In this document: in pieces, positions 33,329-41,266 of the stretch
Position numbering within the stretch: position 1 is the stretch's first letter
How the letters are laid out: the number at the start of each line of letters is the position of its first letter
NCBI GenBank assembly: GCA_947631395.1
Contig: CANRLF010000008.1
Coordinates: forward strand, 18,927 to 82,926
DNA length: 64,000 bases
Direction of reading: 5' to 3'
Source: an uncultured Oscillospiraceae bacterium
GTDB lineage: Bacteria; Bacillota; Clostridia; Oscillospirales; Oscillospiraceae
The notes under the pieces: generated by a model
The model's database searches: none
What the model was told of the DNA's origin: nothing
What the model saw: only the letters and a program-made list of their open reading frames with translations
Position numbers and translations under genes: made by a program

Positions 33329-33352
33329 ATTATACACCGTTTTTACCGGTGT
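33329..33352 (-). promoter_or_regulatory. htpG -10 with overlapping dyad
   Basis: Minus strand TATAAT (33329-33334) directly abuts the dyad ACACCG-N7-CGGTGT (33334-33352). A hairpin GCCCGC/GCGGGC (about 33291-33308) lies in the leader. The dyad could be an operator or the weak end of the mntP transcript. Confidence 0.4.
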
Positions 33353-33363
33353 TTGTTACAAAA

Positions 33364-33930
33364 TTAAAAATTTATGACTCCCAGGTGCTCTAAAAGTATC
33401 TTCAGCCCGATGAGGATAAGTATGGCCCCGCCGAGGATCTCCGCCTTCTCATGGAGCTTCCCGCCCACCTTGTTGCCGATGTACACCCCCGCCACGCTGA
33501 GGGCGAAGGTTATTATACCTATGGCGGCGATGGACGACCAGATGTTCACCGCCAGAAAGGCGAAGGTCACCCCCACGGCCAGAGCGTCGATGCTTGTGGC
33601 CACGGCCAGGATGAAAAGCTCCCGGACGGCGAAGCTCCCGCTGTCGGCGCCGTCCTCCCCCCGAAGGGCCTCCCAGATCATGCGCCCGCCGATAAAGGCC
33701 AGGAGCGCGAAGGCGATCCAGTGGTCGATCCTCGTTATATACGACTCGAACTGTCGGCCCAAAAGCCAGCCCAGAAGGGGCATCAGCGCCTGAAAGCCCC
33801 CGAAAAACAGCCCCACCAGGAGGGCGTTTTGGGCCTTCAGTGTCTTGACGGACAGCCCCTTACACACCGACACGGCGAAGGCGTCCATCGAAAGGCCGAT
33901 GGCTATCAGTATCAGCTCAAAAAAGCTCAT
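33364..33930 (-). CDS. mntP: Manganese efflux pump MntP
   Basis: 188 residues, six membrane helices in two repeats. Conserved acidic motifs GLSMDAFAVSVCKGL and ATSIDALAVGVTFAF are the duplicated metal sites. Exports Mn2+. No Mn-sensing yybP-ykoY riboswitch is visible; instead the gene follows thrH by 14 nt and probably shares its transcript. Known family function, good full-length match. Confidence 0.93.
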   Translation of the reverse strand: MSFFELILIAIGLSMDAFAVSVCKGLSVKTLKAQNALLVGLFFGGFQALMPLLGWLLGRQFESYITRIDHWIAFALLAFIGGRMIWEALRGEDGADSGSFAVRELFILAVATSIDALAVGVTFAFLAVNIWSSIAAIGIITFALSVAGVYIGNKVGGKLHEKAEILGGAILILIGLKILLEHLGVINF

Positions 33931-33944
33931 AGAAGCACCTTAAA

Positions 33945-34550
33945 TCAGTTGTTGATAGCGCCGCGAATGGCGCAAAGCAGCTCGTCAAAGGACTCAAAGA
34001 CCGGGATGTCCGGGTTGTCGGCCTTTATTTTGTCCGTACTGCGGAAGAGGAACCCGGCCTTGCTGGCCCTTATCATGGCAAGGTCGTTGTAGCTGTCCCC
34101 GGCGGCCACCGTCTCAAACCCGCAGGACTGAAGGGCCCTGACGGTGGTGAGCTTTGAGTTTTCGCACCGCATCTTAAAGCCCGTTATCTCCCCGGAGGGG
34201 GCGGCAATGAGCTCGTTGCAGAATATGGCCGGCCAGTTGAGCTTACGCATGAGGGGCGTCGCGAACTGCGTGAAGGTATCCGAGAGTATGACAGCCTGCG
34301 TCTCCTCCCTCAGCGCGTCCAGAAACTCCCGCGCCCCCGGCAACGGGTCTATTTTGGCGATAACGTCCTGTATCTCCCGAAGCCCCAGCCCGTGCTCCTT
34401 CAAAATAGCAATGCGGTACGCCATAAGCTTCCCATAGTCCGGCTCGTCCCTCGTAGTCCTCCTCAGCTCCGGTATCCCCGCCTTCTCCGAAAACGCGATC
34501 CATATCTCCGGAACCAGTACCCCCTCAAGATCAAGACATACAATGTGCAT
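33945..34550 (-). CDS. thrH: HAD phosphatase, ThrH-like (phosphoserine phosphatase / homoserine phosphotransferase)
   Basis: 201 residues. HAD motif I DLEGVLVPEIW (DLEG instead of DxD-T, as in ThrH), motif II LSDTFTQF, motif III Lys in KMRCENSKL and motif IV AAGDSYNDLAMIRA. ThrH from Pseudomonas dephosphorylates phosphoserine and can transfer phosphate to homoserine. In this host it probably supplies serine, the CysE substrate. First gene of a thrH-mntP transcript. Confidence 0.87.
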   Translation of the reverse strand: MHIVCLDLEGVLVPEIWIAFSEKAGIPELRRTTRDEPDYGKLMAYRIAILKEHGLGLREIQDVIAKIDPLPGAREFLDALREETQAVILSDTFTQFATPLMRKLNWPAIFCNELIAAPSGEITGFKMRCENSKLTTVRALQSCGFETVAAGDSYNDLAMIRASKAGFLFRSTDKIKADNPDIPVFESFDELLCAIRGAINN

Positions 34551-34586
34551 GGAGGTTACCTCTTTTCATATTTAATGAGTAAGAAT

Positions 34587-34614
34587 ATTATACATGGTTT
34601 TTAAATATTTGCAA
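34587..34614 (-). promoter_or_regulatory. Promoter of thrH-mntP
   Basis: Minus strand TTGCAA (34609-34614), 16 nt, TATAAT (34587-34592), 37 nt upstream of the thrH start codon. Confidence 0.7.
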
Positions 34615-34649
34615 GCAAAACAAATCCCCCACCCCCCCCACACAGCTCA

Positions 34650-35035
34650 AAAGCCCCTCCTCCCTGAGGAGGGGGCAGGGGGAGGAGTCCGAGGATTTGT
34701 ACACGCCCCCGATAATGCGTCCCCTTAACCTCCCCTTCGTAAGGGGAGGTGGCCCCGCAGGGCCAGTAGGGTCGAGGCCGAAGTCTTTGCGCACGCCTAC
34801 ACCCTCGACCCCTCAGTCTCGCTTCGCTCGACAGCTCCCCTTACGAAGGGGCGCCTAAGAGAACAAGGTTGCGCCTCACGGCGCAAATTTTATTCCACGT
34901 GAGCCTTCCCCGCCTGGGCGGGGAAGGGCAGGGATGAGGTGGGACCCGCGGCGCAGCCGCAACAATATTCCCCCCGTCCCCGCCGCGCGGACCGCCCCTC
35001 CTCTCTGAGGAGGGGGCAGGGGGAGGAGTCCGAAT
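34650..35035. repeat. Dispersed palindromic repeat block 1
   Basis: Between divergent thrH and the gene at 35177; no gene inside. Contents: CCCCTCCTCCCTGAGGAGGG hairpin unit (34654-34694). A CTCCCCTTCGTAAGGGGAG unit (34729-34776). The same kind of unit inverted (34804-34855, TCTCGCTTCGCTCGAC core). A TTGCGCCTCACGGCGCAA hairpin (34868-34890). A GCCTTCCCCGCCTGGGCGG unit (34903-34980). A second CCTCCTCTCTGAGGAGG unit (34994-35034). Related blocks are at 55.0, 62.0 and 63.5-64 kb. Confidence 0.85.
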
Positions 35036-35094
35036 GCAGCCCCGTCCCATCGGACGGCCCCGATAAAAAGCCCCGCGGCGTATGAGCGAAACAC

Positions 35095-35123
35095 TTGACA
35101 CCGGCGATATTATATTTTAATAT
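35095..35123 (+). promoter_or_regulatory. Promoter of the BMP-fusion/phosphoesterase operon
   Basis: TTGACA (35095-35100), 17 nt, TAATAT (35118-35123), 54 nt before the start codon. AT-rich sequence right after repeat block 1. Confidence 0.8.
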
Positions 35124-35176
35124 ACTTAATACCTTATACCTTAAGCGATAAAGCCATATTAAAACGGAGGATCGCC

Positions 35177-37117
35177 ATGCCTGAACAGTGCTATAGAGAC
35201 GCGTTGAAGCTGGGGCAGAAGGAGTACAGGGCCTGCCTGTCCAAGGGAATTAGCCCCGTTTTGCCGGTTATGGACGACTTCATCCCGGAGGACCGGGTGA
35301 ACATAGGCGTAAAGCTGGGAACGGTGCAGATACCGGTGGAATTTATCGTCGGGACAAAGACCCGCGGCCGGACCACCAGCTTTGCCAGGAATTTTATGCC
35401 CATACTGCCCGAGACCACGGAGTTCGCCGCCAAGTGGGAGGCCCTGTGCCAGGCGCACCTCAAGGACGGCATCCGCGACGCAATAAAGGTCTATGAGTAC
35501 ATGAACCGGTTCTATGTGGAGGAGGGCAACAAGCGGGTCAGCGTCCTCAAGTTTTTCGGCGCGGTGAATATCACCGCCGACGTGACGAGAGTTATGCCCG
35601 AGCGCGGCACGGGGCCTGAGACCGACCTCTACTATGAATTTCTCGACTTTTACCGCGTCAGCCACATAAATTACATCGAATTTACGAAAAAGGGCGGATA
35701 CGCCGCCCTCCAGGAGAGCGTAGGCAAGGCGGCCGACGAGACCTGGAGCGAGGAGGAGCGGCGCGGATTTGCCACGGTGTACCACTATTTCCGCTCCGCT
35801 TACGAGGAGCTGGGCGGCGGAAAGCTCAGCTCCACCCCCGGCGACGCGCTTCTGGCGTTTATGAAGGTCTACCCCTACGGCGAGCTCTACAACCTTGCCC
35901 CCGGGGAAATGAAAAAGCGCGTGTCCAAGATGTGGGAGGAGGTCAAGCTCCAGCAGGAGAAGGAGCCCATCGAGGTAAAGCCCGTGCCGGTGGAGCCCAA
36001 GGCCGGACTCATAACCAAGGTCATCACCACCACCGCCGCCACGGTGATGGGCCCGCTGAAGGTGGGCTTCGTCCACGACAAGACCCCCACCCTCTCCGGC
36101 TGGACCCACGGCCACGAGCAGGGCCGTGAGTACGTGGCCGGGAGCCTCGGCGACCAGATCGAGACCGTCTCTTACTTCGACGCCATGGCCGAGGACCCCG
36201 GGAAGGTCATGTCCAAGGCCATTGCGGACAAGTGCGACCTCATATTCACCACCTCCCCCGTACTGCTGCCCGCCTCACTCCGCGCGGCCGTGGACAACCC
36301 GGACGTGCTGATAATGAACTGCTCCATCAACAAATCCCATCGCTATGTCAGGACCTACTACGCCCGCATATACGAGGCCAAATTCATCATCGGCGCCGTG
36401 GCCGGAGCCCTGTGCGAGGACGGCCGCGTGGGCTACATCTGCGACTACCCCATATACGGCCAGATCGCCGGCATAAACGCCTTCGCCCTCGGCGTCAGGA
36501 TGGTGAACCCCAGCGCCCGGGTGCGCCTCGAGTGGTCCAGCGTCGCCGGCCGTCAGGCGGCCCTTGACAAGCTCCGGTCCGAGGGCATAGAGCTCATATC
36601 CTCCATGGACAACGCCCGCCTCTACGAGGGCCCCGGCAAGCCCATCGGCCTTTCCCGTGTCACCGACAGCGGCCAGGAGCTCCTGGCCTCGCCCATATGG
36701 AACTGGGGCGTATACTATGAGGGCCTTATAAGACAGGTGCTCAACGGCGCCCTGCGGGCCGAGTACATAAGCTCCAGCAAGGCCATAAACTACTACTGGG
36801 GCATGTCCGCCGGAGCCGTGGACGTGAATCTTTCCGACGCCGTGCCCGGCGGGGTGCGGAGGCTCGCCGGCTACCTCAAGGAGGGCATAAGCCGCTGGAT
36901 CATCGATCCCTTCATCGGCCCGATCCACGTCCAGGGCGGCAAGACCGTTGGCGAGGACGGCCGGCCCTTCGGCATGGAGGACATAATCGCCATGGACTAC
37001 CTTGTGGAGAACGTGGACGGCCGCATACCCGTCTATGAGGAGCTCAGCTCCACCGGCAAGGCCACCGTGGAGTCTGTGGGCGTGGAGGTGTCCCGGAAGA
37101 GCGAGGGGGCGGTCTGA
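35177..37117 (+). CDS. BMP/PnrA-family ligand-binding protein without signal peptide, fused to an N-terminal domain
   Basis: 646 residues. From about 294 on (LKVGFVHDKTPTLSGWTHGH, then DLIFTTSPVL, AKFIIGAVAGAL, VGYICDYPIYGQIAGINAFA) it is a basic-membrane-protein fold like PnrA/Med nucleoside-binding lipoproteins. But there is no signal peptide or lipobox: the start MPEQCYRDALKLGQKEYR is polar, with CGGAGG at the right distance. The first about 290 residues contain NRFYVEEGNKRVSVLKFFGA, reminiscent of a ParB/sulfiredoxin-like EGNKR site. So it is probably a cytoplasmic ligand sensor rather than a transporter component; no permease is nearby. Coupled (TGATG) to a phosphoesterase gene. Confidence 0.75.
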   Translation: MPEQCYRDALKLGQKEYRACLSKGISPVLPVMDDFIPEDRVNIGVKLGTVQIPVEFIVGTKTRGRTTSFARNFMPILPETTEFAAKWEALCQAHLKDGIRDAIKVYEYMNRFYVEEGNKRVSVLKFFGAVNITADVTRVMPERGTGPETDLYYEFLDFYRVSHINYIEFTKKGGYAALQESVGKAADETWSEEERRGFATVYHYFRSAYEELGGGKLSSTPGDALLAFMKVYPYGELYNLAPGEMKKRVSKMWEEVKLQQEKEPIEVKPVPVEPKAGLITKVITTTAATVMGPLKVGFVHDKTPTLSGWTHGHEQGREYVAGSLGDQIETVSYFDAMAEDPGKVMSKAIADKCDLIFTTSPVLLPASLRAAVDNPDVLIMNCSINKSHRYVRTYYARIYEAKFIIGAVAGALCEDGRVGYICDYPIYGQIAGINAFALGVRMVNPSARVRLEWSSVAGRQAALDKLRSEGIELISSMDNARLYEGPGKPIGLSRVTDSGQELLASPIWNWGVYYEGLIRQVLNGALRAEYISSSKAINYYWGMSAGAVDVNLSDAVPGGVRRLAGYLKEGISRWIIDPFIGPIHVQGGKTVGEDGRPFGMEDIIAMDYLVENVDGRIPVYEELSSTGKATVESVGVEVSRKSEGAV

Positions 37118-37707
37118 TGCGAGTGCTGGCGGTGGCCGATGACGAGGCTAAATCGCTGTACGACTACTACACCCCCGGAAAGCTGGCGGACTTCGACCTC
37201 ATAATCTCCTGCGGGGATTTGAGCCGCCACTACCTGGAATTTCTCGTGACCATGGCCCGGTGCCCGCTTGTATACGTCCGCGGCAACCACGACGACAAGC
37301 TCCTTGTCGAGCCGCCGGAGGGGTGCGTGTGCGTTGACGGCGAGGCCGTGAAAATAAACGGCCTTCGTATCCTCGGCCTGGGCGGCTCCTACCGCTACCG
37401 CCGGGGGGAGAACATGTACACCGAGGAGGAGATGGAAAAGCGCGTAAGGAAGCTCCGCTTCAAGCTCCGCCGCATTGGCGGCGTGGACATCATCGTCACC
37501 CACGCCCCGGCAAGGCACATAAACGACTTCGACTCCATGTCCCACCGTGGCTTTGAGTGCTTCAATGACCTCCTGGACAAATACGAGCCCAAATATTTCG
37601 TCCACGGCCACATCCACAAAAATTACGGCGTAAACATCCCCCAACGGACCCAACACGGCCAGACGACCATCATAAACGCCTACGAAAAATGCGAATTTGA
37701 GATATAA
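37117..37707 (+). CDS. Calcineurin-like metallophosphoesterase
   Basis: 196 residues. Metal-site motifs: DLIISCGDLSRHYLE (GD), YVRGNHDDKL (GNHD), IIVTHAPAR (H) and YFVHGHIHKNYG (GHIH). The first motif (usually D-x-H) appears as VADDEAK, with Asp/Glu replacing the His, a variation that may alter the first metal site. Small single-domain cytosolic enzyme of YfcE/Mj0936 type. Its ATG overlaps the stop of the BMP-fusion gene, so it may act on a nucleotide or phosphoester that the partner binds (inference). Confidence 0.87.
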   Translation: MRVLAVADDEAKSLYDYYTPGKLADFDLIISCGDLSRHYLEFLVTMARCPLVYVRGNHDDKLLVEPPEGCVCVDGEAVKINGLRILGLGGSYRYRRGENMYTEEEMEKRVRKLRFKLRRIGGVDIIVTHAPARHINDFDSMSHRGFECFNDLLDKYEPKYFVHGHIHKNYGVNIPQRTQHGQTTIINAYEKCEFEI

Positions 37708-37735
37708 AAAAGAGCCTCGAATGAGGCTCTTTTTT
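37707..37735. terminator. Bidirectional terminator
   Basis: AAAAAAGAGCCTC / GAGGCTCTTTTTT with a short loop; shared by the phosphoesterase (plus) and the TPM gene (minus). Confidence 0.92.
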
Positions 37736-37738
37736 CGT

Positions 37739-38689
37739 TTACCTGTGCCGCCCGAAGCCTCCCACTGAGCCCCCCGAGCGCCCGCCCATGCCGCCGCCCC
37801 GGGGGCGGGGAGAGGACGAGGGCCGCGAAGAGGATGGCCGGGGAGAGGAGGGGCGCGAAGAGGAGGGCCGGGATGACGAGGGCCCGGGCCCGAAGCCCCC
37901 GAAGCCCCCGAAGCCGCCATTGCGCGGCGGCGCGGGACGCGGCGGCGCCGGCGGACGGTAGCGGTGATAGGGATGCCGCGGGACGAAGATAAACCATGGA
38001 TAATACCGTGGCATTGGCGTACCGATGCTGGAGTAGTACCCCCGATAGCGCCGCCTGTCCGCCCGGAATATGATAAATATCACCGCGCAGACCAGGAGAA
38101 TAACGACGATATTTCTCATTATAAAGCCGAAAACGGTGGAGAAAAAGCCGGGAGCCGTATCGTCCGGCTCTGTATAGGCCGGCGGTGCCTCCGCCGTACT
38201 GCCGCCATACTCGCCGTCGTACCACAGGGCAAGCTGTGTTGCCATATTTATGACGGCGTTGTCGTATTTCCCGTCGTAGAAGTCGTCCACGAAGTATTTT
38301 TCAAAATACGTGTCGGTGTCGGACGCGGTAAAGCGGCTTGTTATCTCGTCGCCCACGGTCATGCTCCCCGTCTGCTCCTTGACGGATACCACCATCATCA
38401 TACCCCTGTCGGATACGCCCCAGTCATTAAAGAGGCTGACGGCCAGCTCGTCCGGGTCCGTGGAGCCGAAATAATTTAAAAACACGATGACGAGCTGAGC
38501 GCCGTACTGGTCCTCAAGCCTGCCGTTGAGGTCATAAATTTCCGCCTTGGTGGCGTCGGAGAGCAGTCCCGTCTCGTCATAGACATAGAAATCCGCGCCC
38601 TCACCTGCCTCCAGCGCGGAGGCGGTGAGGGTGAGGGTCAATAGCATTGTGACGGCAATGATCGCCGAAAGGGTCTTTTTCAAATTCAC
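37739..38689 (-). CDS. TPM-domain membrane protein with Ser/Pro/Arg-rich tail
   Basis: 316 residues. Signal peptide (MNLKKTLSAIIAVTMLLTLTLTASA, shown in two parts: MNLKKTLSAII + AVTMLLTLTLTASA), exported TPM/YgcG domain (YVYDETGLLSDATKAEIYDL, GAQLVIVFLN, RGMMMVVSV), one helix near 188-206, then a cytoplasmic tail of low complexity: PPAPPRPAPP, GGFGGFGGFG, five to six P-S-S-S-R-like repeats and Gly-rich GGGMGGRSGGS. TPM proteins are tied to photosystem repair or respiratory complexes in other groups; here the role is unknown. Last gene of the xpaC-telA-lemA-like-TPM cluster, 3 nt after its neighbour. Confidence 0.82.
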   Translation of the reverse strand: MNLKKTLSAIIAVTMLLTLTLTASALEAGEGADFYVYDETGLLSDATKAEIYDLNGRLEDQYGAQLVIVFLNYFGSTDPDELAVSLFNDWGVSDRGMMMVVSVKEQTGSMTVGDEITSRFTASDTDTYFEKYFVDDFYDGKYDNAVINMATQLALWYDGEYGGSTAEAPPAYTEPDDTAPGFFSTVFGFIMRNIVVILLVCAVIFIIFRADRRRYRGYYSSIGTPMPRYYPWFIFVPRHPYHRYRPPAPPRPAPPRNGGFGGFGGFGPGPSSSRPSSSRPSSPRPSSSRPSSSPRPRGGGMGGRSGGSVGGFGRHR

Positions 38690-38692
38690 ACC

Positions 38693-39223
38693 TCAGTTGA
38701 AGTATTCCGGGGGATCCACGCCGAGGAGGGAGCCGATTAGCCTCGTGGGGAACTTATTATAGGTGCCGGAGATGAACTTATCCACGTCCCCGTTGTAGCT
38801 CTCCCGGCCAATGGCGGCCTGGGGCCCCTCGAAGGAGGTGGTGTATATCTCCAGGCTCTCCGCGTCCCGCTCGGACAGCTCCTGCCCGGCGATGGCCGAC
38901 CGCAGGTCCTCAAAACCGGAGGCCAGGTCCCTGTTGGCCGCGGCCCTCTCAGAGACAGACGCGTCGGAGCCCAGGTCCATACAGACCTGCAGATAGTCCC
39001 GCAATGTGTCCGTCTCCACGTCAAGGCCCAGTGAGGAGCCTAAAGTGATGAGGTTCCTCGCGGCGTTCATGCTGTCGGTCATGTATTCGTCAATGGCAAG
39101 TCCGCCCTCCACCCGGTCCACGGCCCGCTGGAGGCTCAGCTTCGCGCCCAGCGGCGTGAATATGAGTATCACCGCGGCCAGCACCCCGGCGGCGACGCGC
39201 CAGTCGGTGGTCAGCTTCTTCAT
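38693..39223 (-). CDS. LemA-like single-pass protein
   Basis: 176 residues. N-terminal helix (VAAGVLAAVILIFTPLGAKL) then an all-helical exported or peripheral domain ending SYNGDVDKFISGTYNKFP...LLGVDPPEYFN, the pattern of LemA proteins (Y-N-x-x-V-x-x-Y-N, F-P, L-G). It lacks the first part of classical LemA, so the assignment is by the C-terminal motif and by neighbourhood: LemA and TPM genes are common partners. Start overlaps the telA stop (ATGA). Confidence 0.7.
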   Translation of the reverse strand: MKKLTTDWRVAAGVLAAVILIFTPLGAKLSLQRAVDRVEGGLAIDEYMTDSMNAARNLITLGSSLGLDVETDTLRDYLQVCMDLGSDASVSERAAANRDLASGFEDLRSAIAGQELSERDAESLEIYTTSFEGPQAAIGRESYNGDVDKFISGTYNKFPTRLIGSLLGVDPPEYFN

Positions 39224-40380
39224 TTGTTCATCTCAAGGAGCTTGGCCTTCAGGTCGGACTCTATCTTTCCAAGCTCAGCCTCAGCCTGACGGCGCTTGGC
39301 GGCGCCCTCGGCCTGGATGGTGCGGACCTCCTCCAGGGTCTCGATGAGGGACTGGTTCGTGGCCTTCAGCGTCTCGATGTCCACAACGCCCCTCTCGGAC
39401 TCCCTGGCGATCTCGATGGAGCCCTGCTTGAGCTTCTCGGCGTTCTTGCGAAGGAGCTCGTTGGTCATGTTCGTGACCTCACGCTGGGCCTCCATGGCCT
39501 GCTGGGAGTGGTGCTGGCCCAGGGCCAGTACCATCTGGCTCTTCCAGAGGGGTATGGTGTTAACGAGGGACGTCTGTATCTTTTCCACCATCAGGGTGTC
39601 ATTATTCTGAATGAGCCTTATCTGGGGGGACATCTGGATGGACACCATCCTGGTCAGCTCCAGATCGTGGATCTTCTTGTCGAAGCGGCTAATCATGTTC
39701 TGATAGTCGTTGGCCGCCTGTGCGTCCTCGGGGAGGCCGGACTTCTTGGCCTTCTCCTGGAGCTTGGGAAGCTCCACCTCCTCGCACTCGCGGAGCTTCT
39801 TCTTACCGGCCAGGATATACATGGTCAGCTCCTTGAAGTACGCCTGGTTTATGTCGTACATCTTATCGAGGGTCGCCACGTCCTTCAGGAGCGTTATCTG
39901 GTGCTTCTCCAGCATACCGGCGATCTTGTCCACGTTGACCTCCGCCTTGTCGTACTGGGACTTGAGGGAGGCTATCTGGTTCTTGATCTTCTTTTTAAAG
40001 CCCAGGAACCCCCGCTCCTCGCCGTCGTAGTCAAAGCCCTTCAGCTCCACCACCAGGTCCGAGAGCATGTCGCCCACCTCGCCCATGTCCTTGGTGCGGA
40101 CGTTCTGAAGAGTGGTGCCGGAGAAATCGGCGATGTTCTTCTGGCTGGCCGCGCCGTACTGGAGTATGGCGTTGGCGTCCGTGATGTCGATCTTCTGAGC
40201 GAAGTCCTCAACGGCCTTCAGCTCCTCGGGGGAGAGCTGACTCTCCTCGTGCTCGGTGGCGGACACCGTGGGGGCCTCAGCCTCGGCCGCGGCCGCCGCC
40301 TGTGCCGCCGCCTCAGCCGCGGCGGGGGTGGACGGAGTGGAGTTGAATGTCAGTGTCGGGATGTATTCAGGTTCAGTCAT
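39220..40380 (-). CDS. telA: Toxic-anion-resistance protein, TelA/KlaA family
   Basis: 386 residues, cytoplasmic and largely coiled-coil. Ala/Glu-rich N-terminus, then FLGFKKKIKNQIASLKSQYD, DKMYDINQAYFKELTMYI, LTRMVSIQMSPQIRLIQNND and LVNTIPLWKSQMVLALG, all TelA hallmarks. Linked historically to tellurite and other envelope stresses; biochemical activity is not settled. ATG at 40378-40380 with AAAGGA; the frame extends to 40428 without a site. Together with XpaC it forms a conserved pair. Confidence 0.92.
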   Translation of the reverse strand: MTEPEYIPTLTFNSTPSTPAAAEAAAQAAAAAEAEAPTVSATEHEESQLSPEELKAVEDFAQKIDITDANAILQYGAASQKNIADFSGTTLQNVRTKDMGEVGDMLSDLVVELKGFDYDGEERGFLGFKKKIKNQIASLKSQYDKAEVNVDKIAGMLEKHQITLLKDVATLDKMYDINQAYFKELTMYILAGKKKLRECEEVELPKLQEKAKKSGLPEDAQAANDYQNMISRFDKKIHDLELTRMVSIQMSPQIRLIQNNDTLMVEKIQTSLVNTIPLWKSQMVLALGQHHSQQAMEAQREVTNMTNELLRKNAEKLKQGSIEIARESERGVVDIETLKATNQSLIETLEEVRTIQAEGAAKRRQAEAELGKIESDLKAKLLEMNK

Positions 40381-40411
40381 GTCAGTGCGTCCTTTCTTTT
40401 TTAAAATAAAG

Positions 40412-40535
40412 TTACCTCTTTGGCTCACTTAACACTCCGTGTTAAGTGAGCTGTCGCGAAGCAATTTAAAATCAAATTACCTCTTTGGCCCCCTTGCCGC
40501 GCAGCGGGAAAGGGGCTGTCACGAAGTGACCGGGG
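40412..40535. repeat. Pair of covarying hairpin repeats between xpaC and telA
   Basis: Copy 1 (40412-40471): TTACCTCTTTGGCTCACTT..., a perfect 13-bp stem (40423-40435 / 40439-40451), then GCTGTCGCGAAGC. Copy 2 (40477-40535): TTACCTCTTTGGCCCCCTT..., an 11/13 stem of quite different sequence, then GCTGTCACGAAGTGAC. The flanks are identical while the stems differ yet still pair. The GCTGTC-hairpin part is the same module as in the blocks at 55 and 62-64 kb. Confidence 0.8.
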
Positions 40536-40537
40536 GT

Positions 40538-41179
40538 TTAAAAATCCTTACCCGTCAGCCCCTCGCGCTTCAGCATGGACTCCAGGACCGTGATGTCCGT
40601 CTCGATGTCCATGGCCTCGTTGGCGAAGAGCGCGTCATACTGCTTCTGGTACGCCGCCACGGTGGTGTCCAGTATGTCCTCTATGCGCTTCAGGGTGCCG
40701 GACACGTTCTCCCCCGCGCCCTCGCCGCTCATCCTGTCATAGGCATTCAGGAGCTTCATGGTGGTGGGCAGGTAGTACCCGGCGAAGCGTTTTACCTGGG
40801 GCACGTCCTGGGGGTCGTCCCTGGCGTCCTCGAATATCTTTTTCGTCAGCACCGAGATCTCGTCCACGCGCTTCTGCACCGCGGGATCGCGGATGGAGCT
40901 TCTGAGCCTCCCCAGCTCCTTTACGGCCCTGTCGCCCTCGCTGAGTAGCGCGTCCAGCTCCTCGTTGCCTGTGGGCTCCGGGGCCGGCTCCGGCACGTCG
41001 ACCTCACGGGTCGTGCCGGGGAAGAGGAGCTTAAGGCCGAAGAACGCGGCCAGGCCGAGCACGATCAGTATGATGAAGTGGACGAGCTTATACACGGGAA
41101 AGACAAGGCAGTATATGATCCAAACCGCCGCCGCGCCGTAAAATGGTATGACGGAAGGAACTTTTACGGTTTTTTTCGT
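40538..41179 (-). CDS. xpaC: XpaC-family membrane protein (5-bromo-4-chloroindolyl phosphate hydrolysis), apparent ACG start
   Basis: About 213 residues. Two membrane helices near the N-terminus (VIPFYGAAAVWIIYCLVFPV, LVHFIILIVLGLAAFFGLKL) then a helical cytoplasmic domain (RAVKELGRLRSSI, YYLPTTMKLLNAYDRM). XpaC and TelA are regular partners. The start is unusual: AAGGAGG (41188-41194) is perfect, but the codon 8 nt downstream is ACG (41179), and no ATG, GTG or TTG follows in frame before the first helix. An upstream TTG (41203) would lie at the predicted transcription start and before the ribosome site; GTG 41188 overlaps it. Confidence 0.82.
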   Translation of the reverse strand, partial: TKKTVKVPSVIPFYGAAAVWIIYCLVFPVYKLVHFIILIVLGLAAFFGLKLLFPGTTREVDVPEPAPEPTGNEELDALLSEGDRAVKELGRLRSSIRDPAVQKRVDEISVLTKKIFEDARDDPQDVPQVKRFAGYYLPTTMKLLNAYDRMSGEGAGENVSGTLKRIEDILDTTVAAYQKQYDALFANEAMDIETDITVLESMLKREGLTGKDF

Positions 41180-41206
41180 GGAAAGCACCTCCTTTACATA
41201 CAAAAT

Positions 41207-41235
41207 ATATTAGTATTTTTACATATGAAAGTCAA
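41207..41235 (-). promoter_or_regulatory. Promoter of the xpaC-telA-lemA-like-TPM operon
   Basis: Minus strand TTGACT (41230-41235), 17 nt, TAATAT (41207-41212). Confidence 0.75.
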
Positions 41236-41266
41236 TAGAACATACGGTTTTTCGGCATTTTTTACC

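Noticed and set aside
34650..35035. Repeat block as an insertion sequence or MITE with terminal inverted repeats
   Set aside because: No transposase, no target-site duplication and no consistent ends; modules are shuffled between blocks.
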